64,000 nt of DNA from an uncultured Alphaproteobacteria bacterium (GCA_937870685.1 CALMZX010000104.1:1-64000); one strand, 5' to 3'. Shown: positions 51,530-61,072, numbered from the stretch's first letter. Notes: a model not told the origin generated them from the sequence alone. Translations and numbers: made by a program.

Positions 51530-53097
51530 CATCACGTCCCGAACTCTCCGCAGGCGAAGCCCTGGTCAGTCTTCTGGAGGCCTATGGTGTCGATACGATC
51601 TTCGGCATTCCCGGTGTCCACAACATCGAGATGTACCGCGCCCTGCCGCGCTCGCAGATCCGCCACATCCTCACCCGCCACGAACAGGGCGCAGGCTTCA
51701 TGGCCGATGGCTATGCGCGTGCCAGCGGCAGGCCCGGCGTCTGCTTCACCATCACCGGTCCCGGCCTGACCAATATCCTGACGCCACTGGGGCAAGCATG
51801 GTCTGACAGCTCCAACGTGCTGGTCGTATCGTCAGCCCTCGACAAGAAGGATTCGGCGCAAGGCCGTGGCCGCCTGCACGAGATGATCAGCCAGTTCAAC
51901 GCCGCCGCATCGGTCACCGCGACCGCCATGCGCGCCTATACGCCCAAGGACATGCAGGATGGCGTGGCCCGTGCCTTCGCCGGCTTCGCCTCCGCCCGGC
52001 CAAGGCCCGCCTATCTCGAAATCCCCCTCGATCTTCTCTCCGAACCGGCTGGCCCCGGCTGGAAGGCGCGCAACACCGCGGCACGCCCGGCCCACCGTGG
52101 CGAAGATATTGCCTCCGCCATCGCTATGCTCAAAACCGCGCGCTCACCCTTCATCATTCTGGGTGGCGGCGCCCTCGACGGTGGTGTTGCGGCACTCGCC
52201 GTCGCCGAGGCACTGGGTGCCCCCATCCTCACCACAACGGCAGGCAAGGGCGCGGTTCCGGCCGATCATCCGCTCTGCTGGGGTTATTGTCTGGGCAATC
52301 CCGCCGTGCAGGCGATGGTGCAGGCCTCGGACTGCGTGCTGGCCGCAGGCACGGAACTCTCCGAAACGGATTTCTGGACCAGCGACTGCCTCCTCGAGAA
52401 CCTCATCCGCATCGATATCGATCCAACCTCCATCGGCCGTCCGCACGCAGCGCGCCTCGCCATTCTTGCAGATGCCGCACCGGCCCTTGCAGCCATTGCC
52501 GCAGGCGTCACGGGCAAAACGGCACCCCGGCAAACGGCTCCGTCCACGGAGGATCATCCCTTGCGCGCCACCTTGCGCAAGGTCCTCGCCGTGATCCGCG
52601 ACAGCCTGCCACCCGACACCGTAATCGCCTCCGACATGACCCAGATTGCCTATGCGGCGAACGAAATCTTCCCGGTCTCGCAGCCCCGCACCTGGCTGCA
52701 TCCGGTGGGCTTCGGCACCTTGGGCTTTGCGCTCCCGGCCGCCATTGGCGCCAAATTCGCCGTCGGTGAAAAACCAGTTGCCGCCCTGCTCGGCGACTAC
52801 GGCTTCCAATACACCTGCAACGAACTGGGCACAGCGGTAGAACACAAACTCCCCATGCCCATCCTCCTCTGGAACAACGAGGCACTGGGACAAATTCACG
52901 ATGGCATGGTGGGGGCAGGCATCCAGCCCAACGCCGTCAATCTCATGAATCCGGATTTCCAGGTGTTCGCCCGCGCCTACGGCGCATCAGCCGAACGCCC
53001 CGCCGATCTCAAGTCATTGGCCCGCTGCATCGGAAAAGCCCTGAAGGCCGACGGCCCCACGATCATCGAAATGACGCCGCGCATGGTGGCGGGTTAG
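51526..53097 (+). CDS. aruI: Thiamine-PP enzyme, 5-guanidino-2-oxopentanoate decarboxylase
   Basis: 523 aa ThDP enzyme; YGVDTIFGIPGVHNIEMYRALP, GDYGFQYTCNELGTAVEHKLPMPILLWNNEALGQI; ATGA overlap with the upstream dehydrogenase. Confidence 0.78.
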   Translation: MTSRPELSAGEALVSLLEAYGVDTIFGIPGVHNIEMYRALPRSQIRHILTRHEQGAGFMADGYARASGRPGVCFTITGPGLTNILTPLGQAWSDSSNVLVVSSALDKKDSAQGRGRLHEMISQFNAAASVTATAMRAYTPKDMQDGVARAFAGFASARPRPAYLEIPLDLLSEPAGPGWKARNTAARPAHRGEDIASAIAMLKTARSPFIILGGGALDGGVAALAVAEALGAPILTTTAGKGAVPADHPLCWGYCLGNPAVQAMVQASDCVLAAGTELSETDFWTSDCLLENLIRIDIDPTSIGRPHAARLAILADAAPALAAIAAGVTGKTAPRQTAPSTEDHPLRATLRKVLAVIRDSLPPDTVIASDMTQIAYAANEIFPVSQPRTWLHPVGFGTLGFALPAAIGAKFAVGEKPVAALLGDYGFQYTCNELGTAVEHKLPMPILLWNNEALGQIHDGMVGAGIQPNAVNLMNPDFQVFARAYGASAERPADLKSLARCIGKALKADGPTIIEMTPRMVAG

Positions 53098-53128
53098 GGA
53101 AAAACCATTGCCACGGAACCCACCCACA

Positions 53129-53252
53129 CGCTCCACCACCCCGGCACAGGCCGGGGCGAGGCACTGTTCAAACGCCACGCTCAATGAATGCGAAGCAGCT
53201 CCGCCGTCATCGACCACCCAGAAGCCCAACCCCGGCCTGCGCCGGGGGGACG
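53129..53252. repeat. Dispersed palindromic repeat E, copy 2
   Basis: CTCCACCACCCCGGCACAGGCCGGGGCGAGGC ... CCCCGGCCTGCGCCGGGGGGACGG. Confidence 0.75.
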
Positions 53253-53271
53253 GAATGTAGGGTGAGCCGCA

Positions 53272-53946
53272 ATGCAGGTTGGCAATTGCGCCGTCATCTT
53301 TGATGTCGATGGCGTGCTTCTTGAACTCACGCCCAACGAGGAGGACATCTTCTTCGCGGCGTTCACGCCCTGGGGCGACCCCAACACCCTGTCGCGCAAC
53401 TGGAACAGCTACCGCATCCGCAATGACGACGACATCGTCGACGAGATCATCACCCGCTGGTCCATTCCACTGACCGAAAAACCCGCCCTGGTCGGCGCCT
53501 ATCATGCAGCCCTTGCCGCCCGCCTCGATGATGGCCGCCTCGGGAGCCACGCCATTCCCGGCGCACCCGGCCTGCTCGCAGCCCTTTCCGGAAAGGCCCG
53601 CCTCGGCATCGCCACAGCCAATTTCCGCGAGGCCGCCAGACTCCGCCTCGTGGCCGCAGGCCTCTGGCCTTCGGTGCAGGATCTCGCCCATGGCGCTGAT
53701 GGCGGGGGCCACAAGCATGCCATCCTCGCCCGCGCCATCGCCGCCAGCGGACTTCCCCCGGAACGCATCGTCTACATCGGTGACAATGTGAACGACGTCG
53801 AGGCGGGCCTGCGCAACGGTGTCCACTTCATCGGCTTCTCGACTTCGCCTGAACGCCGCGCCATCCTCGCCTCCGCAGGCGCCCGCCTGTGCTGCGCCAG
53901 CCATGCTGAAACACTGCCGCTGATCCTCGGCAGTTTGAACGCTTGA
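53272..53946 (+). CDS. HAD family hydrolase
   Basis: 224 aa; VIFDVDGVLLEL, IVYIGDNVNDVEAGLRNGVHFIGF. Confidence 0.87.
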   Translation: MQVGNCAVIFDVDGVLLELTPNEEDIFFAAFTPWGDPNTLSRNWNSYRIRNDDDIVDEIITRWSIPLTEKPALVGAYHAALAARLDDGRLGSHAIPGAPGLLAALSGKARLGIATANFREAARLRLVAAGLWPSVQDLAHGADGGGHKHAILARAIAASGLPPERIVYIGDNVNDVEAGLRNGVHFIGFSTSPERRAILASAGARLCCASHAETLPLILGSLNA

Positions 53947-54013
53947 CCCCGCCCCATCCCCATGGGATTCCGGTGGGCAACAGCCCGTGAGAGGCATGAA
54001 ACCGGAGGATCGA

Positions 54014-57000
54014 ATGGCGGCCCACAGCCAGTTTGCACTGCTGAAGACCAGGCGTTTCCTGCCGCTCTTCGTCACCCAGGCGATGAGCGCCTTCAATGAC
54101 AACGTCTTCCGCTATGCGCTCTCCATTCTTTTCCTCACCACGCTCGGCAAGGAACAGGGCGGCGTCCTCAACACCATTTCGGCGGCCCTCTTCATCCTGC
54201 CCTTCTTCCTCTTCTCTGCCTTCGCAGGCCAACTCGCCGACAAGTTCGACAAGGCCTTCATGGCCCGGCGCATCCGCTTTGCCGAAATCTTCATCGTGGC
54301 ACTCTCCGCCTGGTCGCTGTTTTCGGGCCACGTCCATTTCCAGCAGTTCTGTGTCTTCCTCGCGGGCTGCCAGGCCGCCTTCTTCGGCCCCATCAAATAC
54401 GGCATCCTGCCCCAGCACCTGACCAAGGATGAACTGCTTGGCGGCAACGGCATGGTGGAAATGGCGACCTTCATTGCCATCCTCCTCGGCACCATCTTCG
54501 GCTCCATCGTCATCAACACCGAAGGCGGCCATACATGGGTCGCCGCTGTCATGATCGGCATCGGCGTCATTTCCTATTTCACATCCTTGCAGATACCGCC
54601 CGCCCCCTCGGCCCAGCCCGACCTGAAACTCAACTGGAACATCTTCGGCGAGACCTGGAACGTCATCGGCATGGCCATGCGCAAGCCGGAGGTCTTCCAG
54701 TCCATCCTCGGCATTTCCTGGTTCTGGTTCCTGGGCGTCGTCTTTGTCACCCAGATTCCGCTCTTTACCTTTGACAGCCTGAAGGGCAGCGAAACCGCAG
54801 CTTCGCTGATCTTCGCACTCTTTTCGATCGGTATCGCCGTGGGCTCGATCCTCTGCAACAGGCTGCTCGGCGGCAAGGTCAGCGTCCGCTTCGTGCCCAT
54901 CGTGGCGCTGCTGATGAGTCTCTTCATGATCGAACTCTACTTCGCCGCAGGCAGTGCCGAACGCGCCCTTGCCGCCGCCGTTGCAGGAGGCGAAGTAATG
55001 ACCGAACAGACCGCCTCCGGTCCCGTCATGGGTCTCCTCCCCATGCTGGGCTACTGGCAGGCCTGGCGCGTGCTTTTTGACCTCGCCGTCATCGCCGCGC
55101 TGGCCGGGCTCTATGTCGTCCCGCTCTTCGCCACCATGCAGGCCCGCACCGCCTATTACCTGCGCGCCCGCATTGTCGGTGCCAACAACATCGTCAACGC
55201 CATCTTCATGATCATCGCCACGGGTCTGTCGGGCGTGCTGCTCGCCTCCGGCCTCACGGCGCGAGGCCTCTTCCTCTGCCTCGGCCTCGCCAATCTCGTG
55301 GCCGCCATCTACGTGATCCGCATCCTGCCGCACGAGGCACTTGCGGGATTCGCCCGCGCCCTCTTCCGCCTGCTCTACCGCGTCGAGGTGAAGGGCATCG
55401 AGAATGTCACCCTGCGCGGCCGCCGCTCGCTCCTCATCGCCAACCACACCTCGTTCCTCGATGGCCCGCTGCTCTCCGCCTTCCTGCCGGAACGCGCCGG
55501 CTTCGCCATCAACACCCAGATGGCCAAACGCTGGTGGGTCAAGCCCGCCTTCGCCCTTTTTGATCTCTGCCCCATTGATCCCGGCAACCCTCTGGCGCTC
55601 CGCGGCCTCGTTGACATGTTGAAGAAGGGCCGCCGCGTCGTCATTTTCCCGGAAGGACGCATCACCGTCACGGGCGGCCTGATGAAGGTTTATGAAGGCC
55701 CCGCCGCCGTCGCCCAGATGGCCCGCGGCCATCTCATTCCCGTGCGCATTGACGGCGCCCACCTGACACCCTTCTCCCGCCTTGCCGGGAAGCTGCCCAC
55801 GATCTGGTTCCCCAAGATCACCATCACCTTCCTCAAGCCCATCGACCTGCGCGCACCCGAAGGCCTGCGCGGTGCGGCGCTGCGGGAATACCAGGCGGAA
55901 CATCTCTATGATGTGATGACGGACTCGCAGTTCAAGACCGCGCCCATCAACGAGACCCTGTGGCAATCCCTGCTCGACGCCCGCAACCTCTTCGGTGGCC
56001 ACACAAAGGTGCTGGAGGACATCCAGCGCGCGCCCATCACCTATGACCGCCTGATCACAGGCAGCCTCATCCTTGGCCGCAAGATTGCCGCCGTGACCCC
56101 GGGCGAGAAAACCGTGGGCGTGCTCCTGCCCAATGCCATCGCCACCGCTGTCACCTTCTTTGGGCTCCACGCCACGGGCCGCGTGCCCGCCATGCTGAAC
56201 TTTTCGACCGGTGCGGTGAACATGGCCGCCGCCTGCATGGCGGCCGAAGTCCGCACCATCCTCACCTCGCGCAAGTTCATCGAGGCGGGCGAGATGGAAG
56301 CCGACCTCAAGGTGCTCGCCGAGCGCTGCAAGATCGTCTATCTCGAGGACATCCGCGGCCAGGTCGGCAGCATGGACAAGCTGCGCGGCCTCCTGCAGAA
56401 ATCCTTTGCACCCCGCGCGTTGAAAGCCATGGGGGCCTCACAGGACCCCGACAGCCCGGCCGTGGTGCTCTTCACATCCGGTTCGGAAGGCGTGCCCAAG
56501 GGCGTTGTCCTCTCTCACCGCAACATCAATGCCAACCGCCTGCAGGCGGCGGCGCGCATCGCCTTCACACCGCAGGACCTTGTGTTCAACGCGCTGCCTG
56601 TCTTCCACGCCTTCGGGCTGACGGGCGGATTGATGCTGCCGCTGCTCTCCGGCATCTACACCTTCATGTATCCCTCGCCGCTGCACTACAAGATCATCCC
56701 GGAACTCTGCTACGACACCGGCGCCACGGTGATCTTCGGCACGGACACCTTCCTCTCCGGCTACGCCAAGAATGCCCACCCCTATGATTTCTACAACATG
56801 CGCCTCGTGGTGGCAGGTGCCGAGCGCCTCAAGCCCGAGACCCGTGACATCTGGATGAACAATTTCGGCCTGCGCATCCTCGAAGGCTATGGCGCCACGG
56901 AATGTTCACCCGTCGTCTCGGTCAACACCCCCATGCACTACCGCACCGGAAGCGTCGGCCGCCTCATGGACGGCATCGACTACAGGCTGGAGGATGTGCC

Positions 57001-57484
57001 CGGCATTGAAGGGGGCGGCCGCCTGCATGTGAAAGGCCCCAACATCATGCTGGGCTATCTCCGCGCCGACAATCCCGGTGTCCTCGAACCGCCGCCCGAC
57101 GGCTGGTACGACACCGGCGACATCGTGGCGGTGGATGAGCGCCGCTTCATCACCATCCTTGGCCGCGCCAAGCGTTTCTGCAAGATCGCGGGCGAAATGG
57201 TCTCGCTCAACGCCATCGAGACGAAGCTGCTGGAACTCTACCCAGAGCACAACCACGCCGTTGTTGCCGCCCCGGACAGGAAGAAAGGCGAACAGCTCGT
57301 CATGTTCACCACTCTGAAGAACCCGGACCGCAAGGAAATTGCCACGGGTCTGAAACGCCTCGGCCTTGCCGATCTCGCGATTCCGAAAAACATCTTCACC
57401 CTGGATGAACTTCCCATCCTCGGCTCCGGCAAGACCGACTACGTCACCATGAACCGCCTCGCCCGCGAGAAAGTGCCGGAGTAG
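54014..57484 (+). CDS. Fused MFS (LplT-like) / PlsC acyltransferase / acyl-ACP synthetase (acyl-[ACP]--phospholipid O-acyltransferase)
   Basis: MFS N-terminus, acyltransferase motif NHTSFLDGPLLSAF and FPEGRITVTGG, AMP-binding VVLFTSGSEGVPKGVVLSHRN; RBS GGAGG before the ATG at 54014. Confidence 0.9.
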   Translation: MAAHSQFALLKTRRFLPLFVTQAMSAFNDNVFRYALSILFLTTLGKEQGGVLNTISAALFILPFFLFSAFAGQLADKFDKAFMARRIRFAEIFIVALSAWSLFSGHVHFQQFCVFLAGCQAAFFGPIKYGILPQHLTKDELLGGNGMVEMATFIAILLGTIFGSIVINTEGGHTWVAAVMIGIGVISYFTSLQIPPAPSAQPDLKLNWNIFGETWNVIGMAMRKPEVFQSILGISWFWFLGVVFVTQIPLFTFDSLKGSETAASLIFALFSIGIAVGSILCNRLLGGKVSVRFVPIVALLMSLFMIELYFAAGSAERALAAAVAGGEVMTEQTASGPVMGLLPMLGYWQAWRVLFDLAVIAALAGLYVVPLFATMQARTAYYLRARIVGANNIVNAIFMIIATGLSGVLLASGLTARGLFLCLGLANLVAAIYVIRILPHEALAGFARALFRLLYRVEVKGIENVTLRGRRSLLIANHTSFLDGPLLSAFLPERAGFAINTQMAKRWWVKPAFALFDLCPIDPGNPLALRGLVDMLKKGRRVVIFPEGRITVTGGLMKVYEGPAAVAQMARGHLIPVRIDGAHLTPFSRLAGKLPTIWFPKITITFLKPIDLRAPEGLRGAALREYQAEHLYDVMTDSQFKTAPINETLWQSLLDARNLFGGHTKVLEDIQRAPITYDRLITGSLILGRKIAAVTPGEKTVGVLLPNAIATAVTFFGLHATGRVPAMLNFSTGAVNMAAACMAAEVRTILTSRKFIEAGEMEADLKVLAERCKIVYLEDIRGQVGSMDKLRGLLQKSFAPRALKAMGASQDPDSPAVVLFTSGSEGVPKGVVLSHRNINANRLQAAARIAFTPQDLVFNALPVFHAFGLTGGLMLPLLSGIYTFMYPSPLHYKIIPELCYDTGATVIFGTDTFLSGYAKNAHPYDFYNMRLVVAGAERLKPETRDIWMNNFGLRILEGYGATECSPVVSVNTPMHYRTGSVGRLMDGIDYRLEDVPGIEGGGRLHVKGPNIMLGYLRADNPGVLEPPPDGWYDTGDIVAVDERRFITILGRAKRFCKIAGEMVSLNAIETKLLELYPEHNHAVVAAPDRKKGEQLVMFTTLKNPDRKEIATGLKRLGLADLAIPKNIFTLDELPILGSGKTDYVTMNRLAREKVPE

Positions 57485-57498
57485 CAGCACCCCTTCCC

Positions 57499-57788
57499 AC
57501 GCTCCCCCAGCTTGCTGGGGGAGCTGTCCGAAGGACTGAGGGGGCCACACTTGCCGCCCCATGGATGGTCCACATGAAGTGGACCATGACGGCCCAACAG
57601 GAATCCACTAACCCGTCATGGCCCGCTTCAAGCGGGCCACCCACGCTCCTCCCAGCTTGCTGGGGGAGCTGTCCGAAGGACTGAGGGGGCCACCCTTGCC
57701 GCCCCATGGATGGTCCACATGAAGTGGACCATGACGGCCCAACAGGAATCCACTAACCCGTCATGGCCCGCTTCAAGCGGGCCACCCA
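57499..57788. repeat. Tandem duplication (period ~145 bp) of a composite A-B-C palindromic repeat
   Basis: Unit: GCTCCCCCAGCTTGCTGGGGGAGCTGTCCGAAGGACTGAGGGGGC / ATGGTCCACATGAAGTGGACCATGACGG / CCCGTCATGGCCCGCTTCAAGCGGGCCACCCA, repeated nearly exactly. Confidence 0.92.
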
Positions 57789-57821
57789 TCGCGTGCCGAA
57801 CCGATGCAGCAAATTCCTTCC

Positions 57822-57946
57822 TTCCCCCTCCCCCTTGTGGGGAGGGCCGGGGTGGGGGTCTGGTGGTGATGCAGGATGGGACGAAAACGATGTTCGAGCA
57901 GCAGCGCGACCCCCACCCTTCATCCCTCCCCACAAGGGGGAGGGAA
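57822..57946. repeat. MITE-like repeat D, copy 2
   Basis: CCCTCCCCCTTGTGGGGAGGGCCGGGGTGGGGGTC ... GACCCCCACCCTTCATCCCTCCCCACAAGGGGGAGGG. Confidence 0.8.
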
Positions 57947-58051
57947 ATGATCCATCTCCCCACCCGTCACCCCGCGTGAATTTTGCTGCGGCGCTGGTGC
58001 ATCCGCACGCTGTTGAGTGGCCACCACCTTCCGTGTATCCCCGACTGCATC

Positions 58052-59224
58052 ATGCGTTATGCCTCCACTGTCTCCCGCCTCGAACACCTCGGTTCCGCCA
58101 AATGGGCCATCCACATCGCCGGAAAGCGCCGCGCCGCCAACGGTGAAAAGCTGATCTTCCTGTCGATCGGCGAGCCGGACCTGCCGCCGCCCATGGCGAT
58201 CATTGATGTGGCCGACCGCCAGATGCGCGCCGGGCGCCTGCGTTATTCCGCCGGCCGTGGCGACCTCTCGGTGCGCGAGGGGCTCGCCAGCTACTACACC
58301 CGCCAGACCGGGCGCGACATATCAGCCGACCAGTTCCTCTTCCTGCCGGGAACGCAGGCCGCACTCGCCAGCACCATGATGGCAATCCTCGAACCGGGCG
58401 ACGAGGTGCTGCTGCTCGATCCCTATTACGCCACCTACGAAGCCGTGGTGACGGCCCCCGGCGGTGTGCCCGTGCCCGTGCCGCTGGACCCCGACCGGGG
58501 TTTCCACCCAGACATTGCGGCAATCGAAAAAGCCGTAACTTCAAGGACAAAGGCGATCCTCCTCAACTCGCCGTCAAACCCCACCGGTGCCGTCTTCACC
58601 GCAGCCGAAAACCGCGCCATCGGCGAAATTGCCAAGAAGCACGATCTCTGGATCGTCTCCGACGAAGTCTATGCCTCGATGATCCACGGCAACCATGTCT
58701 TCCATTCCCCCTTCTGCGAGAAGGATCTGGAGGAGCGCACCATCGTTGTCTCGTCGATTTCGAAATCGCACGCTTTGCCTGGCTTCCGCTGCGGCTGGGT
58801 CGCGGGCTCGGCCGAGTTCTGCAACCATCTTCTGCCGGTCACTGAAACCCAGCTCTTCGGATCGCAGCCCTTCCTCGAAGATGCCACGGCCTTTGCGCTC
58901 ACCACCCACTTCGATGAAACCGACGCCATGAAGAACGCCTACCTCGCCCGCGCCCGCGTGCTGATGGAAGGCGTGAAGGGGGCAAAGGGTGTCACCACAC
59001 ACCTGCCGGAAGGCGGCATGTTCCTTATGCTCGACGTGCGCGGCACGGGCCTCACCGGTGAAGCCTTTGCGAGGCGCCTGCTGGACGAGGAAGACGTCGT
59101 CACCATGCCCGGCGAAAGCTTCGGCGCCCGCGGTGCCGGCCACCTGCGCGTGGCGCTGACAGTGGATGAAGCCACCATGGCCGAAGCCGCGCGGCGGATC
59201 ACCCGGCTGGCGGGGCGGCTGTAG
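58052..59224 (+). CDS. Class I/II PLP-dependent aminotransferase, AruH-like (arginine--pyruvate transaminase candidate)
   Basis: MRYASTVSRLEHLGSAKWAIHIAGKRRAANGEKLIFLSIGEPD; LNSPSNPTGAVF, SISKSHALPGFRCGW; resembles recalled AruH. Confidence 0.85.
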   Translation: MRYASTVSRLEHLGSAKWAIHIAGKRRAANGEKLIFLSIGEPDLPPPMAIIDVADRQMRAGRLRYSAGRGDLSVREGLASYYTRQTGRDISADQFLFLPGTQAALASTMMAILEPGDEVLLLDPYYATYEAVVTAPGGVPVPVPLDPDRGFHPDIAAIEKAVTSRTKAILLNSPSNPTGAVFTAAENRAIGEIAKKHDLWIVSDEVYASMIHGNHVFHSPFCEKDLEERTIVVSSISKSHALPGFRCGWVAGSAEFCNHLLPVTETQLFGSQPFLEDATAFALTTHFDETDAMKNAYLARARVLMEGVKGAKGVTTHLPEGGMFLMLDVRGTGLTGEAFARRLLDEEDVVTMPGESFGARGAGHLRVALTVDEATMAEAARRITRLAGRL

Positions 59225-59234
59225 CCAGACCGAA

Positions 59235-59502
59235 GCCCCCTCCGCCCTTCGGGCACCTCCCCCAGCAAGCTGGGGGAGAGCATCGTCGCCACCACCACCC
59301 ACGCTCCCCCAACTCGTTGGGGGAGCTGTCCGCAGGACTGAGGGGGCCACGCCTCCGGCCACGTGGATGGTCCACGTGAAGTGGACCATGACGGCCCAGA
59401 AACAACCGATCCTCTTCCCGTCATGGCCCGCTTCAGGCGGGCCACCCACACCCCACGCTCCCCCCAACTCGCTGGGGGAGCTGTCCGCAGGACTGAGGGG
59501 GC
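59235..59502. repeat. Composite palindromic repeat block (inverted A, then A-B-C-A)
   Basis: GCCCCCTCCGCCCTTCGGGCACCTCCCCCAGCAAGCTGGGGGAG (A inverted), A 59300-59348, B 59365-59395, C 59418-59448, A 59454-59502. Confidence 0.88.
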
Positions 59503-59568
59503 ACTCACACCACTCTGGTCAAAACACCCCGCCTTCTCTAGAAGCCCCGGCAAAGAGACGAGTGAGAC

Positions 59569-61071
59569 ATGGCAAAAGACTTCCGCCCCAAGGCCCGCGT
59601 GGCCAAGGGCTTCCGTGATGTGGGCCCGGAGGAAATCCGCGGCCTTCGCAGCATGATGGCGACCATCCAGCAGGTCTATGAATCCTACGGCTTCGAGCCG
59701 GTGGAGCAGCCCTTCATCGAATACACCGAGGTGCTGGGCAAGTTCCTGCCCGACCAGGACCGCCCCAACGCCGGCGTCTTCTCCTTCCAGGACGATGACG
59801 AGCAGTGGCTTTCGCTGCGCTATGATCTCACCGCACCACTGGCCCGCTATGTGGCCGAGAACAACCAGGGCCAACTGCCCACGCCTTACCGCAGCTACCG
59901 TCAGGGCTGGGTCTTCCGCAACGAGAAGCCGGGCCCGGGCCGCTACCGCCAGTTCATGCAGTTCGATGCCGATACCGTGGGCACAAGCAGTATCGCCGCC
60001 GACGCAGAGGTTTGCATGATGGCGGCTGATACAATGAAAGCGCTTGGGATGCAGAAGGGGCAATATGTCGTCAAAGTGAGTAATCGAAAGATACTAGATG
60101 GGATGCTGGAAGCGCTGGGGGTGCAAGGCAGCGATCAGAAACTTACGATTCTTAGAGCAATAGACAAACTTGATAAGCTGAACGTAGACGGAGTCAGGTT
60201 GCTGCTTGGCGCTGGACGCAAAGATGTAAGTGGCGACTTCACAAAAGGCGCAGGACTGAATGAAGACGCCATTGATAGTATTCTGGATCTAATCCGCGCT
60301 CCAAAAGTAGTTCATAAGGCAGCTTCCGGTGAAGACATTTCTACGGAGGAGGTTGACGTACTCGTACGGTTCTCCAAGACACCATTTATGGTCAACCAGA
60401 CCTTCGCTGAGGGTTTTGGAGAATTGCGGGCGATGAATGAAATTTTTGCAGACTGCAACTATGATGAAAGCAGAATATTAATTGACCCCTCCGTTGTCCG
60501 CGGCCTCGAATACTACACCGGCCCGGTCTTCGAATGCGAACTCCTGATGGAGACCAAGGACGAAGACGGCAAACCCGTGCGCTTCGGCTCCGTCGGCGGC
60601 GGTGGCCGCTACGACGATCTCGTCGCCCGCTTCACCGGTGCCAAGGTTCCGGCCACCGGCTTCTCCATTGGCGTGTCGCGCCTCTATTCGGCGCTGAAGC
60701 TCGTCGGCAAGGCGCAAGGCTCGAATGTGTTGGCCCCCGTCGTCGTCCTTGTCATGGACAAGGAACGTCAGGCCGATTACTGGCGCATGGTCACGGACCT
60801 GCGCAAGGCCGGTGTCCGCGCCGAAATGTACATGGGCACCGCCGGCATGAAGGCCCAGATGAAATATGCCGACAAGCGCGGTGCCCCCCTCGTCATCATC
60901 CAGGGCGGTGATGAAAAGGCCAGGGGCGAAGTGCAGATCAAGGACCTGCGCCTGGGCAGCGAACTCGCTGCCTCAATCGAAACCCGCGAAGAATACGCCA
61001 GCCAGCGCCTTGCCCAGTTCACCGTCGCAGAGGCTGACCTCGTCTCCGCCGTGAAGAAGGCACTCGCCTGA
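59569..61071 (+). CDS. hisS: Histidine--tRNA ligase
   Basis: 500 aa; [70 protein letters not shown]; internal low-GC segment 60001-60480. Confidence 0.96.
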   Translation: MAKDFRPKARVAKGFRDVGPEEIRGLRSMMATIQQVYESYGFEPVEQPFIEYTEVLGKFLPDQDRPNAGVFSFQDDDEQWLSLRYDLTAPLARYVAENNQGQLPTPYRSYRQGWVFRNEKPGPGRYRQFMQFDADTVGTSSIAADAEVCMMAADTMKALGMQKGQYVVKVSNRKILDGMLEALGVQGSDQKLTILRAIDKLDKLNVDGVRLLLGAGRKDVSGDFTKGAGLNEDAIDSILDLIRAPKVVHKAASGEDISTEEVDVLVRFSKTPFMVNQTFAEGFGELRAMNEIFADCNYDESRILIDPSVVRGLEYYTGPVFECELLMETKDEDGKPVRFGSVGGGGRYDDLVARFTGAKVPATGFSIGVSRLYSALKLVGKAQGSNVLAPVVVLVMDKERQADYWRMVTDLRKAGVRAEMYMGTAGMKAQMKYADKRGAPLVIIQGGDEKARGEVQIKDLRLGSELAASIETREEYASQRLAQFTVAEADLVSAVKKALA

Positions 61072-61072
61072 C

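Noticed and set aside
53828-56170. 780-aa minus-strand ORF antisense to the acyltransferase fusion
   Set aside because: Shadow ORF; plus strand carries MFS/PlsC/AMP-binding motifs
57499-59502. CRISPR array
   Set aside because: Repeats are composite palindromes in tandem or dispersed without uniform short spacers, and no cas genes are present
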